Shown: positions 35,512 to 46,639, counted from the stretch's first letter. The stretch: 64,000 nt of DNA from Tessaracoccus aquimaris (GCF_001997345.1 NZ_CP019606.1:2418001-2482000), one strand, 5' to 3'. Numbers and translations: made by a program. The notes: generated by a model from the letters alone, not told the origin.

Positions 35512-38096
35512 GAGACGTGGACAATGCCGTGCGCGCCCCGCTCGGCGTCGCTCATCAGGTGGCTCACGACCGGGTAGTGGCCCGGCTCGGTGAAGGTGAG
35601 TTCCACGAAACCGCCCTCCGCTGGCTGCAGGGCGAGCGCCTGTGCGCCCCCTCCCGATGAGCCGAAGGCGTCGGCGCCGTCCTTGAGGTGGTAGCCGCCC
35701 TCGCGGTAGAGCGTGTCGAACTGGCCGCCGACGATGTGGAAACTGGACGCCCTGTCGGGGCCTGCGTCGAGGACGAAGAACCTGACCTTCTCCCCGACCT
35801 TCGCTTCGAACATCTGCTGGTCGTACTGGTTCGCGACGCCGTTGAACACGACGAAGTCGGGGTTGCCTGCCGCGATCCGGGCCGGGTCGATGTCCACCGC
35901 AGCCTCCGCCGTCGAGGCGTTGGTTGTGAAGACCTCGGACTGCACGAGGACGTACTCCCTGTCGACCTTCGGCAGGCCGCCCTCCGGTTCGATGATGACC
36001 ACCCCGTGCATGCCTGCGGAGATGTGGGCGCTCATCGGCATGGTGGAGCAGTGGTACATCCACACGCCCGCCCGCTCGGCGGTGAACCGGTAGACGAGCC
36101 TCTCCCCCGGCGCGATGGTGCGCATCGGCTGGTCGGGTGCGACCGCGCCCGCGTGGAAGTCGATGGAATGCCCCATGGTGCCGTCGTTGATCAGCGTGAT
36201 CTCGAACGCGTCGCCGACCCTGCCCCGCAGGGTCGGCCCGACCGGCCCGCCGTTGAACGTCCAGCGACGCTGCCAGACGCCGGGCGCGACCTCGAGCGGC
36301 ACCTCCGTCACCCTGAACTCGTACTTGTGCACCGTCTCCGCGGTCAGCGGCGGCGCGACCGGGTCGACGATCCGGCTCAGCTTCGCGGAAGCGTCGGCGG
36401 TGGCGCCGTGCCCGCTGTGATCGGCGGGCGTTGAGGTCGGTTCCGGCTGAGCAGAACCCGCAACCACGACGTCGAAGACCATGCCCATCTGACGGTGGCC
36501 GACGACGGTGCACCAGCCCTCGATGCTTGCCCCGACGACGCCGAGGTCGAGTTCCGCGGTCTCACCCATCGCGAGGCGCGGGGTCCGCGCCGAGCCGATC
36601 AACAGGTCGTGCACGTTGGTGGCGTCATGGTTGGTCAGTTTGATCACGACACGGTCGCCCGGGTTGACCTCCACCCGGTTTGGTTCGAAGCGCATGTCGT
36701 GGGCCATCACCTCGACGGTGACGGTCTGCCCGGTCGGTGCGACCTGGGTGGCGGGCGGCGCCCCGGCGTTGAGGCCAGCGGCCGACGGGTCGGCCCCGAT
36801 GCCGAGCGTCAGCGCGATCGCCAGGGCGGCGATCCCGGCCACGAACCCGTTGCCGGTGATCGCGGAGGTCCGCTGCGGCTCGGCGGCAGGCTCGCCCGCC
36901 TGGGCCCGCCGCTTCTCGGTCGCGGCGGCGCGCAGGCCGAGGATGAGCAGCGGGATGAACGCCACGAGGGCGAGCAGCACCAGCGAGGAGACGCTCACCT
37001 TCGCCCAACTCGGGATCGGCAGGAGCCACAGCAGCAGGCCCCCGTTGATGATGACGAGGCGGGCGGTGGCGAACCGGTCGAAGTAGCGCCCTCCCGCCCT
37101 GACGACCCGCGGGCCACCGCCGAACACCGACGGCAGCAGGTAGGAAAGTGCCCCGGTGAGCAGTTGCAGCAGGAACCCGACGACCCACACCGCGGCGAGC
37201 GTCGGGTAGTCGGTCGCCAGGCGGAGGTCGTCGGAGAAGGCGACGTGGACCGCCGTCATGATCAGCGCGATGGTCGCCCAGACGGCACCCGCGAGGATGG
37301 AGGCCGACGCGAACTCCCGGGGAGGCTGCTTTCGGGCGGGGGCCACGAGGCAGCGCCCGAACCAGACGAGGCCCGCCGCGTAGCCGAGGATGCCGACGGC
37401 CGAGACCAGACGCAGGCCGGTCAGCGACCCGGCGATCACGACCGCCAGGGAGCCGAGCAGGATCGGAAGGGCCTGCTTGGCGAGGCGCTCGGCGCGGTCG
37501 TCCATCCTGGTGCGCAGCACCGTCGGCCAGAAGGTGACGAGCGTCCCGACGACCGTCAGGCCGACCCAGCCGAGCAGCATCGTCAAGGAGTGGGCGACCA
37601 GCAGGTTGGCGTGCCAGCGGTCGTCGAGGCCGAGCGCGAGGGTCGCGCCGAACCCAGCCCCGACCGGCAGGCAGAGCGCAGCGGCGACGTAGTAGCGGAT
37701 GCAGATCCGGAAGCGGCCGGGAAGCGCGCGCCTGAGGTCGCACACCAGCACGACGCCGTGCCACAGCACCGCCGTTGACACCAGGGTCGCACCGACGACC
37801 ACGAGCCACCAGATGGCCACGGGTACGCCGATGAAGACGAGCAGCGCCCCGACGGCGAGCATCACGAGTCGGGCGTCGGCGAGCCTTCTGGTGTGGTCAT
37901 CGTCGCGGGTCTTCAGCAGCGCGGCCGTGAAGTGGGCGCTCCAGACCATGATGGCGTGCGTGATCGCGCCGAGGGCGATCAGGTGGACCATCAGCCAGGT
38001 CGACTCCGGGATCCACCGGTGCGCGCCCGAGACGGCGACGGCGGCGACGAACCACAGGACGAGGGTGTAGTCGCGGAACCCGCGCTTGCCCCTCAT
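35508..38096 (-). CDS. nirK: Copper nitrite reductase fused to membrane and cupredoxin domains
   Basis: An 862-residue three-part protein. Residues ~1-450 hold about 10-12 membrane spans (LVLWFVAAVAVSGAHRWIP, LVTFWPTVLRTRM). Residues ~460-555 form a cupredoxin with type-1-like ligands (NVHDLLIG, GWCTVVGHRQMGM). The C-terminal ~285 residues are NirK: MGHSIDFHAG, YHCSTMPMSAHISAGMHG and SSFHIVGGQFD carry the type 1 and type 2 copper ligands and catalytic His. It reduces nitrite to NO outside the membrane, with the cupredoxin as built-in electron donor (inference). The ATG overlaps the NnrS-like gene's stop (ATGA). Confidence 0.9.
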   Translation of the reverse strand: MRGKRGFRDYTLVLWFVAAVAVSGAHRWIPESTWLMVHLIALGAITHAIMVWSAHFTAALLKTRDDDHTRRLADARLVMLAVGALLVFIGVPVAIWWLVVVGATLVSTAVLWHGVVLVCDLRRALPGRFRICIRYYVAAALCLPVGAGFGATLALGLDDRWHANLLVAHSLTMLLGWVGLTVVGTLVTFWPTVLRTRMDDRAERLAKQALPILLGSLAVVIAGSLTGLRLVSAVGILGYAAGLVWFGRCLVAPARKQPPREFASASILAGAVWATIALIMTAVHVAFSDDLRLATDYPTLAAVWVVGFLLQLLTGALSYLLPSVFGGGPRVVRAGGRYFDRFATARLVIINGGLLLWLLPIPSWAKVSVSSLVLLALVAFIPLLILGLRAAATEKRRAQAGEPAAEPQRTSAITGNGFVAGIAALAIALTLGIGADPSAAGLNAGAPPATQVAPTGQTVTVEVMAHDMRFEPNRVEVNPGDRVVIKLTNHDATNVHDLLIGSARTPRLAMGETAELDLGVVGASIEGWCTVVGHRQMGMVFDVVVAGSAQPEPTSTPADHSGHGATADASAKLSRIVDPVAPPLTAETVHKYEFRVTEVPLEVAPGVWQRRWTFNGGPVGPTLRGRVGDAFEITLINDGTMGHSIDFHAGAVAPDQPMRTIAPGERLVYRFTAERAGVWMYHCSTMPMSAHISAGMHGVVIIEPEGGLPKVDREYVLVQSEVFTTNASTAEAAVDIDPARIAAGNPDFVVFNGVANQYDQQMFEAKVGEKVRFFVLDAGPDRASSFHIVGGQFDTLYREGGYHLKDGADAFGSSGGGAQALALQPAEGGFVELTFTEPGHYPVVSHLMSDAERGAHGIVHVS

Positions 38097-39172
38097 CCCC
38101 TGACCACCGAGACGACGACGGTGAGTGCGAACAACAGGACGGCTGCCACGGTGAGCGTGCCTCCTACCTGATAGGCGAGGGTGGTCTGTGAGAGGGCGCC
38201 TGCGAAGCGGACGGCGAGGCCGGCGTTGAGCAGGACGAGGGGCACCCACATGGGGGCGCGATACGGAAGGGGTCGACCGATCACCGCCGGGAAGATGATC
38301 GGGGCGTGGGCCATGATCATCGACATCCCGAAGCCGAGGAACACCCCGTGGACGACGGTGTCGTACGCGCCTGCCGACGTCGGTTGCCCGACGACGAACC
38401 ACACGACCCCGGCGAGCCCGAGCCACACGTTGCCCGCCAGGAGCGCGGCAGCGTTGAACCGGCGCAGCCCCTTGGAGCGGATCATCCGGCGGCCCACGTC
38501 GTCGCGGATCAGCCACGCGGCGGTGATCAGGCAGCCGAGGCCGAACGCCCGCGCGCCCCAGTCGGGGAGGGCGAGGCTCAGCGCGGCGGCCACCGCAAGG
38601 AACCCGCTCACGGCGAGCAGCATAGGGACGGCCCGACGTCCCATGGTCAGTTGCGCCAGTTCCGCGCGCTCCGAGCCGATGGCGATGACGAGGAAGGCCG
38701 CCAGCAGGATGACGACGCTCGGCATCTCGGCGAACAGCCAGGAGACGGAGGCAAGGACGGTGAACAATGCGGCAAGCACCTGCGCGGCCACGAGCCCGAG
38801 CGGGGCGCGCCGCCACAGCGCGAGCGTCACCACCAGGAACGCGATTGCGCCGTCGAGCAGCAGCAGTTTTCCGAGTGCGACGGGCAGGCCGGTGAGCAGG
38901 ACGAGCGACCCCAGGGCGAACAGCCCCGGTGCCAGGTAGGCGAGCGGGTTGCGCAGGGCTTGGGCGCGCTCAAGTGAGATGAGGGTGCCCATGAAGCCGA
39001 GCACCATCACGGGGCCGTGCAGGTCGGCGATCCGGTCCGAGATGACCGGCGCCCACAGGCCGAGCCGGAGCAGCCCGGCGTTGAGGCCGGTGAGGAGGGA
39101 GAGGCCTGCGAGCGCGATGAGCGTCATCCGCAGGCCGCGCGTCCGCTCAGAGGCGGCGAGTGCGGAGGTCAT
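38093..39172 (-). CDS. NnrS-like polytopic membrane protein
   Basis: A 359-residue integral membrane protein with about 12 spans and many His/Met residues near membrane borders (ADLHGPVMVLGFMGTLISLE, GFGMSMIMAHAPIIFPAVIG). The pattern resembles NnrS and related heme/copper membrane proteins that accompany denitrification genes. It also resembles the N-terminal membrane part of the neighbouring nitrite reductase in style. Start at ATG 39172; a longer frame exists but its extra 33 residues are Pro/Arg-rich. It is coupled to nirK by a 4-base overlap. Likely role is NO/nitrite handling; the family is assigned by context. Confidence 0.65.
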   Translation of the reverse strand: MTSALAASERTRGLRMTLIALAGLSLLTGLNAGLLRLGLWAPVISDRIADLHGPVMVLGFMGTLISLERAQALRNPLAYLAPGLFALGSLVLLTGLPVALGKLLLLDGAIAFLVVTLALWRRAPLGLVAAQVLAALFTVLASVSWLFAEMPSVVILLAAFLVIAIGSERAELAQLTMGRRAVPMLLAVSGFLAVAAALSLALPDWGARAFGLGCLITAAWLIRDDVGRRMIRSKGLRRFNAAALLAGNVWLGLAGVVWFVVGQPTSAGAYDTVVHGVFLGFGMSMIMAHAPIIFPAVIGRPLPYRAPMWVPLVLLNAGLAVRFAGALSQTTLAYQVGGTLTVAAVLLFALTVVVSVVRG

Positions 39173-39243
39173 GGCGTTGCCCTGAGGGCCCCGCCACGGT
39201 GCTGTCAGAGGGGAGGGACAAACGCACCGCGGCGGGGGCCGGG

Positions 39244-39525
39244 TCAGGCGTGGGTGAGCTTGAGCTTCCACGCCTCGGGGCCGCGTTGAACATACTCCAC
39301 CGCGATGTCACCGCCGTGCCGCTCGGCGATCTGGCCCAGCAGGGGGAGGGGGTCGTGCGGGGCGATCAGGATGAAGGCAGCACCGGGCTGGAGCCCGTCG
39401 ACGACGCCGAAGATCGCGGCGTGCCGGACGGCGTGCGGGATGGTGCGGGCGTCGAGTTCGGGAAGCTGTTCGTGGGCTGCTCCGCAGCCGCAGGCGGACT
39501 TGGCGGTCAGGTTGAGTTCGGTCAC
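39244..39525 (-). CDS. DUF2249 domain protein
   Basis: A 93-residue protein of the DUF2249 family (TusA-like fold). It carries CGCG near residue 12, ELDARTIPHAVRHAAIFGVVDGL, and the conserved FILIAPHDPLPLLGQI. DUF2249 proteins are commonly encoded with nitrite/NO-reduction and Ric-type genes. Start GTG 39525 has a TAATAT box (39533-39538) seven bases upstream and no good ribosome site, so it may be leaderless and would be the promoter of the nirK operon. The next gene begins 71 bases downstream. Confidence 0.85.
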   Translation of the reverse strand: MTELNLTAKSACGCGAAHEQLPELDARTIPHAVRHAAIFGVVDGLQPGAAFILIAPHDPLPLLGQIAERHGGDIAVEYVQRGPEAWKLKLTHA

Positions 39526-39638
39526 GCTTCGAATATTACTACCATCTTCTTGGATTAATCATCAGGGGCTTTGGAGCAGGCCCGCCAGCGCCAGCCGTGA
39601 TGCGTCGCATGGGGCGTGACGGCTATCCTTGTCGAGTT

Positions 39639-40812
<1,174 letters not shown>

Positions 40813-41336
40813 GGTCGGCCGAGTCGGAGCCGTTCCCCGAGCAGTCGGGGTCCGAAAACCGTTCCCCGAGCTTGTCGAAGGGTCGCTCGTTCCCCGAGCC
40901 TGTCGGGGGGGCCACATGCCGTACCCCGAGGTGGTCGAGGGGTCGCTCGTTCCCCGAGCTTGTCGAGGGGTCCGAAACCACGAGCCGGTCAGGCCGTTCC
41001 CCGGTATCTCGAGGGGTCCGAAACCACCAGCCACGCTCGACGCTCGGACGCTTCGACAAGCTCAGCGATCGATGACCGCGACCCAGTCAACGGCCAGGCC
41101 GTTCCCCGAGCCTGTCGAGGGGTCCGAAACCACCAGCCACGCTCGGCGCTCGGACGCTTCGACAAGCTCAGCGATCGATGACCGCGACCCAGTCAACCGG
41201 CCGGGCCTCCCCACGCGGCTGTCGAGGGGCGACCGATTCCCGAGCTGGTCGAGGGTCGCTCGTTCCCCGAGCTTGTCGAGGGGTCCGAAACCACCGCCCC
41301 ACTAAGCGCTTCGGCAGGCTCAGCGGACGGGCCGGG
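40813..41336. repeat. 524-bp gene-free stretch filled with REP-like repeats, including a 106-bp tandem duplication
   Basis: About eight copies of CCCCGAGC(C/T)TGTCGAGGGGTCCGAA and several of the complementary TCGGACGCTTCGACAAGCTC lie here. A unit starting GAGGGGTCCGAAACCACCAG at 41011 recurs at 41117 (period 106) with almost no change and includes CAGCGATCGATGACCGCGAC. Pairs of motifs can fold into imperfect hairpins. No gene is supported here. Confidence 0.85.
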
Positions 41337-41933
41337 TCAGCGTTCGTGGCGCAGAAGCAGGTGGTCGAGGTGAGCCCTGATCTCGGGCCACTCCCCCGCG
41401 GTCACCGAGTACATCACCGTGTCGCGGATGGTGCCGTCCCTGCGCTGCGCTTGGCCGCGGATCACGCCGTCGCGCTTGGCCCCCAACCGCTCGATGGCCC
41501 GTTGGCTCGCGTGGTTGAAGTTGTCCGTCCGCCAGCCGACCGTATTGCAGCAGAGGTCCTCGAACGCGTGGATCAGCAGCAGTCGCTTCACCACAGTGTT
41601 GACGCTCGTGCGCTGGGACGACCTGCCAAGCCACGTGTAGCCGATCTCCAGGCGGCGCGGACCGGGCAGGATGTCGTGGAAGCTGGTGGTGCCGAGCACC
41701 CGGCCGGATGCCTCGTCGATGATCGCGAACGGGAACCTGGTGCCGTCCTCTCGGGCGGCGAGCGCGGCCTCGACGTAGCCACGCGTCTGCCCCGGCTCGG
41801 GCACCGAGGTGAGCCGGACGCGCCAGAGTTGCCCGTCGGCCGCGGCCGCCTCGAGCCCGTCGACGTGGGCGAGTGTCAGGGGCTCGACGCGCACGCCGCG
41901 GTCGGTCAGGGTTACTGGCTGCACGAAGGTCAC
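41337..41933 (-). CDS. GNAT-family N-acetyltransferase (RimJ/RimL type)
   Basis: A ~198-residue acetyltransferase with the GNAT fold: VEPLTLAHVDGLEAAA at the N-terminus, FAIIDEASGRVLGTTSFHDI, then LEIGYTWLGRSSQRTSVNTV and the acetyl-CoA segment before CCNTVGWRTDNFNHASQRAI, which is typical of the RimL-like branch (N-terminal or small-molecule acetylation). Start is uncertain: GTG 41933 fits the family length, while ATG 41999 would add 22 residues. Both flanks are packed with REP-like repeats in opposite orientation. Substrate unknown. Confidence 0.85.
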   Translation of the reverse strand: MTFVQPVTLTDRGVRVEPLTLAHVDGLEAAAADGQLWRVRLTSVPEPGQTRGYVEAALAAREDGTRFPFAIIDEASGRVLGTTSFHDILPGPRRLEIGYTWLGRSSQRTSVNTVVKRLLLIHAFEDLCCNTVGWRTDNFNHASQRAIERLGAKRDGVIRGQAQRRDGTIRDTVMYSVTAGEWPEIRAHLDHLLLRHER

Positions 41934-41999
41934 GGACCTGTTGTACCGCACCGTGAGGTCGCGATCGGCGGGGTAACCGAACTTCGTCCGACTCGACAA

Positions 42000-42591
42000 G
42001 GCTTCGAGGGCGGTCGTCGTTGGCTGAGCATGCCGAAGTGTCCCCAGTGTTCACGGTGGTCGCGGACCCCTCGACAAGCTCGGGGGAACGTGTCTGCGTC
42101 GCCTCGACAAGCTCGGGAACACCGGTCGCTGAGCCTGTCGAAGCGTCCGAACGCTCCGCTGAAGTTTCGGACCCCTCGACAAGCTCGGGGAACACCGATC
42201 GCTGAGCCTTTCCAAGCGTCCGAACACCGAACCGCGCCGAGACGTCCAAACGTCGGCGGGCGCGCAGACGCCGCGCAAGACCCCGCGGACGTCACGAGGT
42301 TTCGACCGATGTCGCCCGCTCCGCGGCCGACATGGCTCAACCAGCAAACACCGCGCCGCTTCGACAAGACACCTCCCGGACGCTGGCGCGCGAGAGCGAC
42401 GCGTCCAAACGCCGATGTGGTTCCGGACCCCTCGACAAGCTCGGGGACCGATCGCTGAGCCTGTCGAAGCGTCCGAACGCCGCTGTGGTCTCGGACCCCT
42501 CGACAAGCTCGGGGAACGGCGGTCAAGGTCGGGGAACGGCGGTCGCTGAACTCGCGGCCGACTTGGCTCAACCAGCGCCTCGGACGGCGGA
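42000..42591. repeat. Gene-free stretch with REP-like repeats in inverse orientation
   Basis: This 592-bp region carries repeated CGGACCCCTCGACAAGCTCGGGG and GAGCCTGTCGAAGCGTCCGAAC units, the reverse orientation of those at 40.8-41.3 kb. They cluster at 42057-42220 and 42425-42545; the middle part (about 42230-42420) lacks them and shows no gene. The short open frames here are all low-complexity shadows of the repeats. Confidence 0.8.
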
Positions 42592-44727
42592 TCAGAGCCA
42601 GAGGCTGGCTAGCTGGGCCGAGGCGACGCCGCTGCCGTTGCGGGCGTCGAGCCGACGGGCGATCTCGCGTCCCTCATCCAACAGTCGGACGCCGCGCTCG
42701 TCGGTCGGGTCGCGCCGCAGCAGGGCGCCGGCCAGCGCAGGGAACCCCTCCCACGAGATCGGCAGGTTGGCCCGTACCAGTTCCTCGAGCGACGGGGCGA
42801 GTTCCTCGAGCGACGGGGCCCGGTCCAGCGAGGACAGCAGGTACGGGAGCACCCGGTTCGACGCGACCTGGGCGAGGCGCTCGACAGAGCCGAGGATCGC
42901 CTCGGCCGCCTCCGCAGCCGCCTCCGCCGACGCGAAGCGGCGCGCCAGGTAGGCCCGGAACGCTCCGTATCGGCGGGCGTTGACCTCGCTGGCGAGACCG
43001 AGTTCGGGCGGGAAGGACAGCAGCAACTGGCCCGCGAGTTCCGCGTCGACGCGGACCGTGCCGCGGAGCACGTCGAACTCGACCTCGCCGACGGGAGCCT
43101 CGTCGCGCTCAGCCGCCGCAAGCATCCGCACCTGCTCCTCGGACAGTTCGTCGGCCTCGCCGAGGTGCGCCGCAAGCAGCGATCGGCACACGTCCACCTG
43201 ATAACTGGCCAGGCCAAGGCGGTCGGCCAACTGCTGCTGCGCGTCGATGAACGCCCTGATCTGTTCCAGGCTGATCTCCGGGACGGCCAGGTCCCCCTCA
43301 ACCACCGTCTGGAACACCTCCATGGTGCCGTCCCTGGTGTACTCCTCGACCTGCTCCCCCGCTGCGCCGAGGAACTCCTGCAGACGCCGGAAGGTCTCGT
43401 GCGAGGCGACCGGGTCGCCGAAGATGTTGTGGTAGAGCGCCAGGTTGATCAGCGCGACGGCCTCGGTGGTCGGGTACCGCAGGATGCGCGACTCGCCGAT
43501 CGCCAGTTCAGCGAGACGCTCCGCGGCGGCAGCATCCGGCGGCGACAACAGATCGGCGGCAACCCTGGCGGACCGGCCGCACCGCTCCTGCAGCGAGACG
43601 GGCAGGTCGGCGGGGGTGACGGCAACGCGGTCGAGGTAGCGCACCGCGACCTCGTCGATGTCCATCTCGGCGCCCGTCACCGTCGCAGGAGAAACGCCGT
43701 CGGCGACGCCGGGCCACCACCGGCGCCGCAGGCAGTCGGCCTGCGCGGTGGTGCCGTTTCGCGCATCGAGGTCCTCGGCGTGACGTTGGGCGGCGCGCAT
43801 GAAGGCCCCCGCGTCGCCCGCTTCGCCGCGCAGGTGAAACTGCCGGGCGAGGGCCGCGACGACCGGGTAGTTGCCCGGGTAGTGCAGGTCGGCGGTGTAC
43901 ATCACCCGGCCGACCACGGGACCGGCCAGGTCGGGGCGTGCCTCGAGCGCGCGCAGCAGGTCCGCGTCGGGAATCCCCGTCGCCGCCTCGAGATCGAGAC
44001 GATCCCAAAGGCCGGACGTCACGGCCGCGCCCTCCTCGGCGCGGCCCGCCTGCGCGAGCCTCGACGCCAGCGTGATCCGCTGGAACGCCTCGGCGGGGTC
44101 ACCGTCCGGAAGCGCCTGCAGCAGTTCGCGCTGGAGGGCGATCGCGGCGTCCAGGTCGACCCGGTCGAGTAGCGTCAGGTCCACGCCCGCATCAACAGGT
44201 GCGGCCAGGCTCGCCCGCCACGCTTCGAGGCCCTCGATCGTTGCGGCCCGGTCTCCGAGGCAGGCAGCGACCATGGCGGTGGCAAGCAGTCGCGGCGCCT
44301 GCGAGCCGTGCACCGCGGCGGACTGCCGCCCGACCTGGTCGATGACAACCCGGATCACCTCGAGCGGGATCTCGGGCAGCCCCATCATGAGCGCAACGTG
44401 GTCCGGGGCCTCGGCGCGCATCGCCGCGAGCAGGTCCGGGTGGATCGCGTCGGCGTACCGGCCGAGCAGCGCGATCAGTTCGATGTACGCGTCGACGGCC
44501 GCCTGAGGCCGCACGTCACCGAGCAGGGCGACCGTCTCCTCGTACTTGACCACAGCCATCAACTGCGGGAACTCGATGCGCTCGGCCTCCGCGTACAGCG
44601 CTTCAAGGGAATCGTTCCTCGCCTGCCCGGGTGGCAGGCGGGTGAGGGCCTCGAACCAGGACGTCAGATCCGCCACCTGCTCGGCGACCGGCGTCTCGAG
44701 CATTGTCAGGTCCCGATACGTGATCAT
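42592..44727 (-). CDS. Large duplicated-half helical protein of unknown function (paralogue A)
   Basis: A 711-residue soluble, acidic, Ala/Leu-rich helical protein without signal or membrane span. It consists of two homologous halves. Each has a P-E-I-x-L-E-x-I-R-x-x-I-D element (PEIPLEVIRVVIDQ near 118; PEISLEQIRAFIDA in the second half), and each ends in LDARN: LDARNGTTAQADCLRRRWW near 330 and LDARNGSGVASAQLASLWL at the C-terminus. The overall look is TPR-like. A paralogue of the same length and layout is at 48.8-51.0 kb. A TAGCGT box six bases before the ATG suggests leaderless transcription. I do not recognise a family; function unknown. Confidence 0.8.
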   Translation of the reverse strand: MITYRDLTMLETPVAEQVADLTSWFEALTRLPPGQARNDSLEALYAEAERIEFPQLMAVVKYEETVALLGDVRPQAAVDAYIELIALLGRYADAIHPDLLAAMRAEAPDHVALMMGLPEIPLEVIRVVIDQVGRQSAAVHGSQAPRLLATAMVAACLGDRAATIEGLEAWRASLAAPVDAGVDLTLLDRVDLDAAIALQRELLQALPDGDPAEAFQRITLASRLAQAGRAEEGAAVTSGLWDRLDLEAATGIPDADLLRALEARPDLAGPVVGRVMYTADLHYPGNYPVVAALARQFHLRGEAGDAGAFMRAAQRHAEDLDARNGTTAQADCLRRRWWPGVADGVSPATVTGAEMDIDEVAVRYLDRVAVTPADLPVSLQERCGRSARVAADLLSPPDAAAAERLAELAIGESRILRYPTTEAVALINLALYHNIFGDPVASHETFRRLQEFLGAAGEQVEEYTRDGTMEVFQTVVEGDLAVPEISLEQIRAFIDAQQQLADRLGLASYQVDVCRSLLAAHLGEADELSEEQVRMLAAAERDEAPVGEVEFDVLRGTVRVDAELAGQLLLSFPPELGLASEVNARRYGAFRAYLARRFASAEAAAEAAEAILGSVERLAQVASNRVLPYLLSSLDRAPSLEELAPSLEELVRANLPISWEGFPALAGALLRRDPTDERGVRLLDEGREIARRLDARNGSGVASAQLASLWL

Positions 44728-44781
44728 CTCGCGACGCTAACACGGGCGCCGAACACTTGACGGAGGCAGCACAATTGCTGA

Positions 44782-46632
44782 GTGGAAACTGTCTTCCTGC
44801 TTGTGGCGATCGCGATCACCGTCATTGCTGGCACCGCGCTGTCCGAGCGTCTGCGGATCGCCGCGCCCATGCTGCTGATCGCGGTCGGCATCGTCGCGTC
44901 CTATCTGCCGTTCATCCCGGAGATCCATCTGGAACCGGAGGTGGTACTGCTGGGACTGCTTCCCCCGCTGCTGTATTCGACGGCGATCCAGACCTCGCTC
45001 CTGGACGTGCGCGCAAACGTCGGCAATGTGCTGCAACTCTCGGTCGTGCTTGTGGTGGTGACCACCGCGGCCGTCGCCTGCGTCGTCATGTGGCTGCTGC
45101 CCTCGGTCGGTTGGCCCGTCGCGGTGGCGATCGGCGCGGTCGTCGCGCCGCCGGACGCGGTCGCCGCGACCGCCGTGGCGCGCCGGATCGGGCTGCCTCG
45201 CAGGGTGGTCACCATCCTTGAAGCGGAGTCGCTGCTCAACGACGCGACCGCCCTGGTGGCGCTGCGTACCGCGATCGCCGCCATCGCCGCGACCGTGTCG
45301 GTGGGCGCGATCGAGTTCGACTTCCTGCGCGCCGCAGGTGGTGGCCTGATCATCGGTCTGCTGGTCTTCATCGTGGTCGCCTGGGTCCGCAGGCGGCTCG
45401 AGAACCCCCTGCTCGACACGGCCGTGTCCTTCGTGACCCCCTTCGCCGCCTACCTGATCGCCGAGCGGATCCACTCCTCCGGCGTCATCGCCGTGGTGGT
45501 GGCCGGAATCCTGCTCGGGCACAAGGCGCCGATCATCCAGAACGCCCGTTCCCGCATCACGGAGACCATCACGTGGCGCACCATCGCGTTCCTGCTGGAG
45601 AACGCCGTCTTCCTGCTGATCGGCCTGCAGACCCGCTCGATCCTCGCCGCGATCGCCGAGAGCGACCTCAGCATCGGACGCGTGATACTGGTGTGTCTCG
45701 CGGTACTCGCCTGCGTCATCGTGGTGCGCGTGGGGTTCGTCTTCGCTCAGCAGGGCATCCGCGACGCCTTCCGTCCACCGTCGGAGCGGATGCCGCGCAG
45801 CAGTTCGTTCGTGATCGGCTGGGCGGGGATGCGCGGGGTGGTGACGCTCGCCGCGGCGCTGCTGATCCCCGAGACGGTGCCACACCATGAGGTGCTGCTC
45901 CTGATCGCGCTGACGGTCGTCGTCGGGACCTTGTTCGGGCAGGGTTTGACGCTGCCGCTGATCACCAGGGCACTCAAGGTCGACGCGCCCGACCCGGCAA
46001 GCGATGCGCTAGCCAGGGCCACCGTGCTGCAGCAGGCGGCCGACGCGGGCCTGCGCCGCTTGAACGAACTCGACTTCGACGACCAGACCGGGGTCGTCGA
46101 CCAGATCCGCACGCGCCTGGATCAGCGCACCTTCGCCGCCTGGGAGCGGCTCTCCACCACGACCGGCGCCGAATCGCCGTCCGACCTGTACGCCCGCATC
46201 CGGATCGAGATGATCGACGCCGAGCGTGCCCGGGTGCTGGAGATCCGCAGCGAGGGTCGGGTGCCTTCCGATGTCGTCCGCGAGGTGCTCGGCATGCTCG
46301 ACCTGGAGGAGTCGATGATCGACGTCAGCGCCGAGACCCGCGAGTTCGTGCGGGCTGCCCCGCTCGGCGAGGACGGGGGCGACTGCCCCGACCTCCTCGA
46401 CTACCCGGCGGTCGAGACCGCCAAGGACGCTTTCTGCCAGCGTTGCCGCGACGAGGGAACCCACACCGTCGCACTTCGCCAGTGCCTCGTCTGCGGCAAC
46501 GTCGCCTGCTGCGACTCATCCCCCGGCCAGCACGCCACCGCGCACTTCCACGACACCGGTCACGCCGTGATGGAGTCGGCAGAGCCGGGCGAAAACTGGC
46601 GCTGGTGCTATGTCCACCTGAAGACCTCGTGA
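44782..46632 (+). CDS. CPA1 Na+/H+ antiporter fused to a UBP-type zinc finger
   Basis: A 616-residue protein. Residues 1 to about 410 are an NhaP-type (CPA1) exchanger with 12 or so spans, including the ion-site region VVAPPDAVAATAV and LEAESLLNDATALVAL, and WAGMRGVVTLAAAL. A cytoplasmic helical linker follows. The last ~75 residues are a UBP-type zinc finger with CQRC, CLVCGNVACCD and the histidines of ATAHFHDTGHAV. UBP fingers bind free C-terminal Gly-Gly tails in eukaryotes; their bacterial ligand is unknown. GTG 44782 is used. The FAD gene follows seven bases later in the same direction. Confidence 0.92.
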   Translation: METVFLLVAIAITVIAGTALSERLRIAAPMLLIAVGIVASYLPFIPEIHLEPEVVLLGLLPPLLYSTAIQTSLLDVRANVGNVLQLSVVLVVVTTAAVACVVMWLLPSVGWPVAVAIGAVVAPPDAVAATAVARRIGLPRRVVTILEAESLLNDATALVALRTAIAAIAATVSVGAIEFDFLRAAGGGLIIGLLVFIVVAWVRRRLENPLLDTAVSFVTPFAAYLIAERIHSSGVIAVVVAGILLGHKAPIIQNARSRITETITWRTIAFLLENAVFLLIGLQTRSILAAIAESDLSIGRVILVCLAVLACVIVVRVGFVFAQQGIRDAFRPPSERMPRSSSFVIGWAGMRGVVTLAAALLIPETVPHHEVLLLIALTVVVGTLFGQGLTLPLITRALKVDAPDPASDALARATVLQQAADAGLRRLNELDFDDQTGVVDQIRTRLDQRTFAAWERLSTTTGAESPSDLYARIRIEMIDAERARVLEIRSEGRVPSDVVREVLGMLDLEESMIDVSAETREFVRAAPLGEDGGDCPDLLDYPAVETAKDAFCQRCRDEGTHTVALRQCLVCGNVACCDSSPGQHATAHFHDTGHAVMESAEPGENWRWCYVHLKTS

Positions 46633-46639
46633 GGAACGA

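Noticed and set aside
38097..38816. An extra 240 residues ahead of the nitrite reductase start
   Set aside because: They are a shadow of the NnrS-like gene; the ATGA overlap at 38093-38096 marks the start.
42230..42420. A possible gene in the repeat-poor middle of the 42-kb gap
   Set aside because: The frames there are Arg/Pro/Ser-rich with no start signal and run into the repeats on both sides.
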